Shown piece after piece: positions 1 to 4,487 of a stretch of DNA of 6,275 nt; the stretch's first letter is position 1, and each line of letters starts with the position of its first letter. Source of the DNA: Candidatus Sericytochromatia bacterium (GTDB taxonomy: Bacteria > Cyanobacteriota > Sericytochromatia > JACMPN01). The translations under genes and the position numbers were made by a program. Under the pieces are notes generated by a model. That model saw only the letters and a program-made list of their open reading frames with translations. It searched no databases and was not told the DNA's origin. Location of the stretch: positions 1-6,275 of the forward strand of contig JACMPN010000474.1 of the NCBI GenBank assembly GCA_014377495.1. The letters are read 5' to 3'.

Positions 1-709
1 GGACCTGTAACCGGGCATTGCGGATCGGCGTCACCACTTCGTCGACGACGACGTAAGTTTTGACGACCGGGTCGTGGGAGCCCGCCAGAACGAGGACTGG
101 ACACCGGACCTTGGCGAGGACTTCGGGGAACCAGGCTTTTTGCCAGGCCGGAAAGCTCTCGCTAAGCATCCGATCGTCGATGTTCCCACTCTCCCTGTGC
201 AGGCGGCGCAGGCCCGGCTGCAGGGGTACCTCCGGCTGGACGCCGAGTCCCATGGCCAGTAGATGTAACCGCTCATCCGGTTGAGTAATCGCCCGCTCAA
301 ACAGAGTCAGCATGGCGGGGGACATGGGCACGCCCGTCGCCGGGCCCGGGTTGACGAGGACGACCCGCGAGACCCGGCCCGGTTCTTGTGCCGCCAGCAG
401 CTGGGCCAGGGCTGCGCCCATGCCTTGACCAATGACGACCGCATCGTCGATGTCGTGGTCGTCGAAAAATCGGACGAGGTCATCCACCATCAGGTCCAGG
501 GAGTAACCGTTTGCGGGCCGGGGGCTTTCGCCACAACCCCGCAGATCAGGCACGAGGATCGTCAGACCTTCCGGCCGCCACCGGCTCAACAACTCGTCCC
601 AACTGTGACCGGTCATTCCCCAGTCGTGGATCAGGACTGCCTGCTGGGCACCATCGCCGATCACTCGGGTCGCCAGGGGCACGGTCTGGGGCGCTACGAA
701 AAAACGCAT
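1..709 (-). CDS. Alpha/beta-hydrolase fold protein, 3' end missing, nucleophile Ser replaced by Gly
   Basis: This leftward reading frame starts at ATG 707-709 and stays open to the window edge, giving 236 visible residues. GGAGG at 714-718, 4 nt upstream, supports the start. The order of motifs is that of alpha/beta hydrolases: an oxyanion-hole loop HDWGMTGHSW (residues 28-37), strand and turn LVPDLRGCGES (52-62), a nucleophile elbow VVIGQGMGAA (91-100), a helical cap region (about 125-195), and VLVLAGSHDPVV (205-216) with the probable acid Asp213. The catalytic His should lie beyond the edge. The elbow is G-Q-G-M-G instead of G-x-S-x-G, so the usual Ser nucleophile is Gly96 (codon GGC at 422-424, one transition from AGC). 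Family membership is clear, but the substrate is unknown. It may be a pseudoenzyme, an enzyme with unusual chemistry, or carry a sequencing error. It is divergent from the amidase gene. Confidence 0.9.
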   Translation of the reverse strand, partial: MRFFVAPQTVPLATRVIGDGAQQAVLIHDWGMTGHSWDELLSRWRPEGLTILVPDLRGCGESPRPANGYSLDLMVDDLVRFFDDHDIDDAVVIGQGMGAALAQLLAAQEPGRVSRVVLVNPGPATGVPMSPAMLTLFERAITQPDERLHLLAMGLGVQPEVPLQPGLRRLHRESGNIDDRMLSESFPAWQKAWFPEVLAKVRCPVLVLAGSHDPVVKTYVVVDEVVTPIRNARLQV

Positions 710-811
710 GTTGCCTCCTATGATGCAAGTCGCTCCAAAATCGGCGGGACACATTGCAGCAGTCACCGCTATGATCGTCAGTGGCTGCCAAACACAACTA
801 GCTAGACCCTC

Positions 812-840
812 AATATACAGCACGGATTGAACGTTTTGAA
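812..840 (-). promoter_or_regulatory. Sigma70-like promoter for the hydrolase gene
   Basis: On the minus strand, TTCAAA (835-840) is followed after 17 bp by TATATT (812-817). These match the -35 and -10 consensus at 4 of 6 and 5 of 6 positions. Transcription would start near 805, giving a leader of about 95 nt before the hydrolase ATG. The -35 box lies within the GAACG repeat cluster, so a protein bound there could block the promoter. The prediction rests on sequence match only. Confidence 0.5.
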
Positions 841-864
841 CGATTTTTTATCGAAATTCGTTCA
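827..864. promoter_or_regulatory. Operator-like cluster of three GAACG/CGTTC half-sites
   Basis: TTGAACG occurs at 827-833 and again at 836-842 (9-bp period). The inverted form CGTTCA is at 859-864. The second and third copies form a 26-bp imperfect palindrome, GAACGA (838-843) against TCGTTC (858-863), extended inward past one T-T mismatch by TTT (845-847) against AAA (854-856), around TTATCG. The stretch is AT-rich within GC-rich DNA and covers the -35 box of the predicted hydrolase promoter. This layout suits a dimeric repressor or activator. No regulator gene is visible in the window. Confidence 0.4.
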
Positions 865-905
865 CAGATTTTCGCCAAGCGCCTGAAAGCCTGGCATGAT
901 GCGGC

Positions 906-933
906 TTGCAGCCCGCGGCAGACCGGGTATGAT
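906..933 (+). promoter_or_regulatory. Candidate upstream promoter for the amidase operon
   Basis: TTGCAG (906-911) and TATGAT (928-933) are separated by 16 bp. The -10 box matches at 5 of 6 positions and the -35 box at 3 of 6. Transcription from here would give a leader of about 130 nt before the amidase ATG. It is an alternative to the candidate at 1004-1033, and neither is strong. Confidence 0.25.
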
Positions 934-1003
934 CAAGACGTGAGGTGGCCGGGGTTTTGTCAGTTTTGGCCGAGCAAGCCGCGAGCGGGTTGTGTGCCCT
1001 GAC

Positions 1004-1033
1004 ACGACACTGTCCGCGCAGTCGTCCTAAAAT
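1004..1033 (+). promoter_or_regulatory. Candidate proximal promoter for the amidase operon
   Basis: TAAAAT (1028-1033) matches the -10 consensus at 5 of 6 positions. ACGACA (1004-1009), 18 bp upstream, matches the -35 box at 4 of 6. Transcription would start near 1040, about 30 nt before the amidase ATG, a normal leader length. Such matches occur by chance, so confidence is low. Confidence 0.3.
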
Positions 1034-1069
1034 TGATCATCCAGTTCGGTACAGTGGCGAGGAGGGGGC

Positions 1070-1732
1070 ATGATTCACAGCAAAGGATTGCTTGGGCTGC
1101 TGTTATGCGGCTCGGCGTCCATGTTGACGGGCACCCCCCAGCCGGCGCACGTCGCGGCCACCGGCCAGCTGGCCCCCCAGCTCACCGTGCTTCCCAAGCC
1201 GGCCGTGACCTGGGTCGTGTCGCCGAACGCCGACGCACGCACCAAGCCTGACGGCATCACCTGCCTAGTTATCCACGACACGCAGACGCCCGGTGTCGTC
1301 TCGGCCCGGATCATCGCCAATCATTTCGGCAATCCCCGCGCTGAGGCCTCAGCGCACTTCATCATCGGCAAGGCCGGCGAGATCATCCAGTGCGTCGACG
1401 AGTCCCGGCGGGCGTGGCATGTGGGCCCCAGCCTGATGGACGGTGTCCCCAAGGTCAACGATTATTCCATCGGTATCGAGCTGGTCAACGCCGAAGACGG
1501 CAGCGACCCGTTCACCGAGGCCCAGTACCGCAGCCTCGCCTCCCTGAGCGCCCACCTCGTCAGCCGTTACACGATCCCCATCGGGCGGATCATCGGGCAC
1601 CGGGACGTGGCCATGCCCCTTGGCCGCAAGCAGGATCCGGCCGACAACTTTGCCTGGGACCGTTTCCGGACGGACTTGGGCACGCTTCTGGCCAAAGGTG
1701 GCTATCCTCTGAAGGCGGCATTCCGCCCCTGA
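1070..1732 (+). CDS. Exported N-acetylmuramoyl-L-alanine amidase (Amidase_2/AmpD-like zinc hydrolase)
   Basis: The 220-residue product should cleave the amide bond between N-acetylmuramic acid and the stem peptide of peptidoglycan. The zinc-amidase pattern is complete: His69 (VIHDT), the conserved SAHFII strand (95-100), His117 (AWHVG), Glu137 (IGIELVN), His177 (IIGHRD), Lys187 and Asp189 (RKQDPAD). By analogy with AmpD, His69, His177 and Asp189 bind zinc, and Glu137 and Lys187 assist catalysis. Residues 1-30 look like a Sec signal: Lys5, a hydrophobic run at 6-19, and a possible cut after VAA (28-30). Cys13 lacks a proper lipobox, so a lipoprotein is unlikely. GGAGG at 1061-1065 lies 4 nt before the ATG. 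The wall-binding LysM protein follows 131 bp downstream on the same strand. The role could be wall remodelling, recycling or lysis, and cannot be settled here. Confidence 0.93.
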   Translation: MIHSKGLLGLLLCGSASMLTGTPQPAHVAATGQLAPQLTVLPKPAVTWVVSPNADARTKPDGITCLVIHDTQTPGVVSARIIANHFGNPRAEASAHFIIGKAGEIIQCVDESRRAWHVGPSLMDGVPKVNDYSIGIELVNAEDGSDPFTEAQYRSLASLSAHLVSRYTIPIGRIIGHRDVAMPLGRKQDPADNFAWDRFRTDLGTLLAKGGYPLKAAFRP

Positions 1733-1748
1733 ACCGATTTTTCCAGGT

Positions 1749-1774
1749 GGCTGGCTGACAGTCCCGTGCCAGCC
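1749..1774 (+). other. 7-bp perfect hairpin between amidase and LysM genes
   Basis: GGCTGGC (1749-1755) and GCCAGCC (1768-1774) form a perfect 7-bp stem around a 12-nt loop, starting 17 nt after the amidase stop. No T-run follows, so this is not a standard intrinsic terminator. It could stabilise the 3' end of the amidase message, weaken readthrough, or have no role. Confidence 0.35.
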
Positions 1775-1792
1775 GCAACGACGACCCTCCCA

Positions 1793-1867
1793 ATGAAAGG
1801 CAAACCCATGTCCACCCGCATCGATACAGCCCCCTCCGGCCGCCATACAGGCGGTGCCCGTCAATGA
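1793..1867 (+). CDS. Possible short leader ORF overlapping the LysM gene start
   Basis: A frame starting at ATG 1793 (24 codons) or ATG 1808 (19 codons) ends at TGA 1865-1867. This overlaps the LysM gene's ATG (1864-1866) in an ATGA arrangement typical of translational coupling. AAAGG (1796-1800) lies 7 nt before ATG 1808. The 19-residue form begins MSTRIDT and contains four Arg and no hydrophobic stretch. ATGA overlaps can arise by chance and the LysM gene has its own weak AGGCGG, so this is only a candidate upstream ORF with no known homologue. Confidence 0.25.
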   Translation: MKGKPMSTRIDTAPSGRHTGGARQ

Positions 1868-3435
1868 GCACGAATACCGAACCTCCCAAGAGCCCCTTTC
1901 CCTGGCCGCTCCTGCTGGTGGGCGGCGTCGCCGTCGCCGGCATCATCTTTTCCCGGACCTCGGTGGGCCCCGGTGCCAAGCCCAACGCCGTCACGCCCAG
2001 CGCCTCGGCGTCCGCCGCCGTGGCCGTCGCCCTGCCGACGACACCCTCCAAGGACCATCCCGGCTTTAAGAAGCCCCTGCCCAAGGGCGGCCTCATGCTC
2101 GGCCAAAAAGTGACCCACACGGTCCAGCCGGGCGAATACCTGGAAACCCTGGCTAACCGGTATCTGGAGTTCACGGACTATTACACGTGGCCCGAGCTCT
2201 CCAAGGCGATCAAGACGGCCAACAACTTCACCCGTGACTACGTCAATCCCGGTGAAAAGGTGGTCATTCCCAACATCCTGGCGGAGCCGCCTTTCGCCGA
2301 GACCGTGGCACGGCCGAAGAATTTCGCTGCCAACGGTTGCTACATCACGAACACCAGCGCCGCCTCGCCCCGGATGTTCAGCATCATCAAGCAGCTCAAG
2401 CCCCTGGGCCTGAACGCCGTCGTCTTCGATGCCAAGGACATGTCCGGCATCATCGGCTACGACTCCAAGGTGCCGTTGGTGCGGGCAATGAACGCCGACC
2501 GCGAGGGCGGCATCCATGATCTCTCCAAGATGATCGCCAAGCTGCATAAGGAGGGTATCCACGTCATCGCCCGCCAGACGCAGTTCTACGACATGGAGTT
2601 GGTCAAAAAGCACCCCGAGCTCTCGGTGAAATTCCAGGGCGGTGGGCTCTTCAACGAGGGTGACGGCATCGCCACGTGGGCCGATCCCAGCCTCAAGGCC
2701 GTGCAGGACTACAACATCGCCATCGCCACCGAGCTGGCAAGCCACGGCGTCGACGAGATCCAGTTCGACTACATTCGCTTTCCGGCGATGGGCCAGACCC
2801 ACTTGGCCAAATACGCCAATTTCGATCCGAAGACCACCCAGAAGTACGAGGTGATCGGTGCGTATCTGGCCCGGGCCCGGGCGGCACTGAAGCCCTACAA
2901 GGCGCTCTTGTCGGTCGACGTCTACGGCACGGTGGCCTGGGATCAGCCGATCGATGTGCGGATCACGGGTCAGCGCCTGGATGTAATGGCCCAGCATGTG
3001 GACGCTATCAGTTCGATGCTGTACCCCAGCCACTTCTACGGGACGTTCGATAATTTCGATTATCCGCCGGACCACCCGTATTACTTTTACGAACAGGGCG
3101 TCGCCAAAGTCGGCAACAAGACGGCCGCCTACGGCGCCGTGAATCGCCCGTGGATTCAGGCATTCCCCTACCGGATCCGCAACTACGGGCCGGAGTATAT
3201 CCGGCAGCAGTTGCAGGGCACGTGGGATTCCGGCGGGAGCGGGTGGCTGCTCTGGAACGCGAATAACGATTATGATGTGGCTGCCCGGGCATTGACCGGC
3301 TGGAAGCCCAAGGAATCGAACAAACGGTCGCAAGCGCTGGCACATTTTGCCCGCCTGGCTGCCGGCCAGTCCGATTCCGTGGCCAACCCGTCCGAAGTCC
3401 AGGCAGCGGCAGGGAGCGATTCCCGCCCACATTAG
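1864..3435 (+). CDS. Membrane-anchored LysM protein with DUF4015 (GHL10-type) glycoside-hydrolase-like domain
   Basis: The 523-residue protein has a short cytoplasmic N-terminus, one membrane segment (about 14-30), an Ala/Pro/Ser-rich linker (31-83), a LysM module (84-136, from HTVQPGEYLETLANRYL to VNPGEKVVIP) and a TIM-barrel-like domain (about 154-475). That domain carries DUF4015 hallmarks: LNAVVFDAKD (183-192), GVDEIQFDYIRFP (295-307) with Asp302 as a likely active-site residue, SSMLYPSHF (383-391), and GWLLWNANNDY (460-470). LysM binds N-acetylglucosamine-containing glycans. DUF4015 members are predicted glycoside hydrolases, largely uncharacterised. The protein probably acts outside the membrane on peptidoglycan or another wall polysaccharide, alongside the upstream amidase. 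ATG 1864 is the only start in this frame after TGA 1756-1758. AGGCGG (1849-1854) lies 9 nt before it. The Gln/Ala/Ser-rich tail (about 485-523) is probably disordered. Confidence 0.9.
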   Translation: MSTNTEPPKSPFPWPLLLVGGVAVAGIIFSRTSVGPGAKPNAVTPSASASAAVAVALPTTPSKDHPGFKKPLPKGGLMLGQKVTHTVQPGEYLETLANRYLEFTDYYTWPELSKAIKTANNFTRDYVNPGEKVVIPNILAEPPFAETVARPKNFAANGCYITNTSAASPRMFSIIKQLKPLGLNAVVFDAKDMSGIIGYDSKVPLVRAMNADREGGIHDLSKMIAKLHKEGIHVIARQTQFYDMELVKKHPELSVKFQGGGLFNEGDGIATWADPSLKAVQDYNIAIATELASHGVDEIQFDYIRFPAMGQTHLAKYANFDPKTTQKYEVIGAYLARARAALKPYKALLSVDVYGTVAWDQPIDVRITGQRLDVMAQHVDAISSMLYPSHFYGTFDNFDYPPDHPYYFYEQGVAKVGNKTAAYGAVNRPWIQAFPYRIRNYGPEYIRQQLQGTWDSGGSGWLLWNANNDYDVAARALTGWKPKESNKRSQALAHFARLAAGQSDSVANPSEVQAAAGSDSRPH

Positions 3436-3445
3436 GGAATCGTTC
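3414..3445 (+). other. Hairpin spanning the LysM-gene stop codon
   Basis: Bases 3414-3424 pair with 3435-3445 in an 11-bp stem: AGCGATTCCC (3415-3424) against GGGAATCGTT (3435-3444) with one G-U pair, plus G3414 with C3445. The loop is 10 nt. The TAG stop (3433-3435) lies at the loop-stem junction. No T-run follows, so factor-independent termination is unlikely. It could protect the 3' end or set the ratio between this gene and the VOC gene 46 bp downstream. Confidence 0.5.
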
Positions 3446-3481
3446 GGCCTGGTCGTACGCAGCGTTTAAGGAGCCGCCTGA

Positions 3482-3865
3482 GTGATCAATCAAATCCATC
3501 AGACCATCATCCTTGTCACGGACATCGATGACTCGGTGCAGTTTTACCGGGATGGCCTCGGCCTCCCGTTGAGCTTTGCGACGCCCGACTGGGCGGAGTC
3601 CCGCCTGGCGACGGGGAGTTTGACGCTGCGGCGGCACGAAGGCGACCCGCCGGGCGACTCCGCCTGGGGGGCCGGGCGGGTGACCCTCGGGGTTGGGGTC
3701 GCCGACCTGCAGACCCTGGCCACCCACATGGCCGCCGGAGGCGTGACGTTCAACCTCCCGCCCACCGAGCAGCCGGAAGCCGGCGGCATGATGGCCCTGG
3801 TCTGCGACCCGGATGGGATCCCCATCATGCTTTACCAGCCGACAGCGGTTTCTGTGATGTCATAG
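3482..3865 (+). CDS. VOC-superfamily protein (glyoxalase/bleomycin-resistance fold), metal ligands apparently missing
   Basis: The 127-residue product has the two beta-alpha-beta-beta-beta modules of the VOC fold. The first starts QTIILVTDIDDSVQFYRDGLG (7-27, with the FYRD signature), and the second runs from about 66 to DPDGIPIMLYQP (109-120). The size suits a single-domain VOC protein that dimerises. The start is GTG, backed by AAGGAG (3468-3473) 8 nt upstream. By alignment to GloA in my head, the metal positions are Gln7 in place of His, a non-acidic residue in the first module, Arg66 in place of His, and Met116 in place of Glu. It is therefore unlikely to be a glyoxalase I and may bind or sequester a small molecule, as antibiotic-binding VOC proteins do. 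The ligand is unknown. It is probably co-transcribed with the LysM gene, although the hairpin between them may limit this. Confidence 0.85.
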   Translation: MINQIHQTIILVTDIDDSVQFYRDGLGLPLSFATPDWAESRLATGSLTLRRHEGDPPGDSAWGAGRVTLGVGVADLQTLATHMAAGGVTFNLPPTEQPEAGGMMALVCDPDGIPIMLYQPTAVSVMS

Positions 3866-3954
3866 CGGCCCGCTTTCAGGCCGGAACCGGTTCAGCGTCC
3901 AGACGGACGCGCTCGCCGAACCCGACCTGAAATCGCACCACTCTGACACCGCAG

Positions 3955-3980
3955 AAACCACCGCCATGACGTGGTTTGTT
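3955..3980 (+). terminator. Possible terminator of the VOC transcript
   Basis: AAACCAC (3955-3961) pairs perfectly with GTGGTTT (3971-3977) around a 9-nt loop, followed by GTTT. The stem is A/T-rich at its base and the T tract is short, so termination would be weak. It lies about 90 bp past the VOC stop codon. It could instead be part of the palindrome-rich spacer. Confidence 0.35.
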
Positions 3981-3992
3981 TCCGGCAACGGT

Positions 3993-4021
3993 TTGAGGGC
4001 CCCTCACAAAGCGGCCCTCAA
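3993..4021 (+). repeat. Perfect 9-bp inverted repeat
   Basis: TTGAGGGCC (3993-4001) and GGCCCTCAA (4013-4021) are exact reverse complements around an 11-nt loop. The sequence after the stem on either strand is not T-rich enough for a standard intrinsic terminator. It lies just upstream of the tandem structured repeat and may be part of the same RNA or repeat element. Confidence 0.6.
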
Positions 4022-4030
4022 GTCGCGTTT

Positions 4031-4172
4031 GGGCAACGGCTCATTGCCTTCGGTTCTCTTTGGGGGGCGGTAGGTGGGACTATCCACGTGACGGCTGAGG
4101 GCAACGGCACTCTGCCTTCGGTTTCCCTTAGTGGGATAGAAGTGAAAGCTCCCCTATCCAGGCATGGGACGG
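4031..4172 (+). repeat. Degenerate tandem repeat with two conserved hairpins per unit
   Basis: Unit 1 (4031-4094) and unit 2 (4099-4172) both start GGGCAACGGC, continue with TGCCTTCGGTT after 4 nt, then carry CTATCCA and end in GACGG. The first 31 positions match at 25. Each unit can fold a first hairpin: GGCAA/TTGCC (4032-4036 with 4044-4048) in unit 1, and GGCA/TGCC (4100-4103 with 4113-4116) in unit 2. A second hairpin pairs GGTAG with CTATCC (4069-4073 with 4080-4085, one bulge) in unit 1, and GGATAG with CTATCC (4134-4139 with 4154-4159) in unit 2. The loops differ while stems persist. The family is unknown to me. It could be a small RNA, a duplicated regulatory RNA or a REP-like element. 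Confidence 0.5.
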
Positions 4173-4189
4173 GGTGGGGTCAGGAGGGG
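4166..4189 (+). other. G-quadruplex motif
   Basis: Four G-runs of at least three lie close together: GGG (4166-4168), GGGG (4171-4174), GGGG (4176-4179) and GGGG (4186-4189). The loops are AC, T and TCAGGA. This fits the standard three-tetrad quadruplex rule on the plus strand. It lies about 45 bp beyond the tRNA terminator, in the convergent spacer. Whether it forms in cells is unknown. Confidence 0.5.
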
Positions 4190-4232
4190 TGAGCTCGAAC
4201 ACCTCATGCCCCGAACGCCCCGCAAAAACGCG

Positions 4233-4267
4233 CCAAAACCAAAGCCCCCCATTGCTGGAGGGCTTGG
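4233..4267 (-). terminator. Intrinsic terminator of the tRNA-fMet transcript
   Basis: On the minus strand AAGCCCTCC (4265-4257) pairs with GGGGGGCTT (4250-4242) in a 9-bp stem with a 6-nt loop. The one G-U pair exists only in the leftward transcript, so the structure is directional. CC/GG pairs can extend the base past one bulge. The T-rich tail is TTT, GG, TTTT. It begins about 7 nt past the CCA end of the second tRNA, as expected for a tRNA operon end. Confidence 0.75.
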
Positions 4268-4273
4268 AAAATC

Positions 4274-4350
<77 letters not shown>

Positions 4351-4370
4351 ACGTTGTTGGAGAACCTAAG

Positions 4371-4447
<77 letters not shown>

Positions 4448-4458
4448 ACGACTTATCT

Positions 4459-4487
4459 AATGTAACGTGTGGTCTGCTCAGTGTCAA
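4459..4487 (-). promoter_or_regulatory. Sigma70-type promoter of the tRNA-fMet operon
   Basis: On the minus strand a perfect TTGACA (-35, 4482-4487) is followed after exactly 17 bp by TACATT (-10, 4459-4464, 4 of 6). Transcription would start near 4452, about 5 nt before the mature tRNA 5' end, a usual leader for tRNA genes. The discriminator is not especially GC-rich. The methyltransferase stop codon TGA (4484-4486) lies within the -35 box. Confidence 0.7.

Larger units (their letters stand above)
710..1069. other. Divergent intergenic region, no gene
   Basis: This 360-bp spacer separates the leftward hydrolase from the rightward amidase. It holds the hydrolase promoter and GAACG cluster (812-864) and two weak rightward promoter candidates. 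No reading frame with a plausible ribosome binding site or protein-like composition was seen on either strand. The frames that enter it are shadows of the hydrolase gene. The part around 865-905 has no feature I can support. Confidence 0.6.
3866..4230. other. Convergent intergenic region with several inverted repeats, no gene
   Basis: The spacer lies between the rightward VOC gene and the leftward tRNA transcript. I see no credible coding sequence. The one long frame (3971-4192, GTG start) has repetitive Gly/Ser/Leu-rich translation following the DNA repeats and no ribosome binding site. The region instead holds a perfect 10-bp palindrome GAACCGGTTC (3884-3893), two inverted repeats (3955-3977 and 3993-4021), a tandem structured repeat (4031-4172) and a G-rich run. 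GGCAACGG occurs three times (3984-3991, 4032-4039, 4100-4107). A structured RNA or a REP-like element fits better than a gene. Confidence 0.6.

Noticed and set aside
281..805. Rightward 174-residue open frame opposite the hydrolase gene
   Set aside because: Its translation has no family-like motifs, is rich in Arg/Gln/His, and lies antisense to a frame with clear alpha/beta-hydrolase signatures and a good ribosome binding site.
1070..1160. Lipoprotein signal in the amidase
   Set aside because: Cys13 is preceded by Leu-Leu-Leu, which lacks the small residue needed at -1 of a lipobox. A standard Sec signal fits better.
1861..3432. Leftward 523-residue frame antisense to the LysM-DUF4015 gene
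   Set aside because: It mirrors the real gene almost exactly because of GC-rich codon use. The sense frame has a membrane segment, LysM and DUF4015 motifs, while the antisense product shows no recognisable domain.
4031..4172. CRISPR array
   Set aside because: Only two diverged units of unequal length, with differences inside the repeat and no near-identical repeat with unique spacers.
3971..4192. Possible 73-residue gene in the convergent spacer
   Set aside because: GTG start without a ribosome binding site, the translation follows DNA repeats and inverted repeats, and no family is recognisable.
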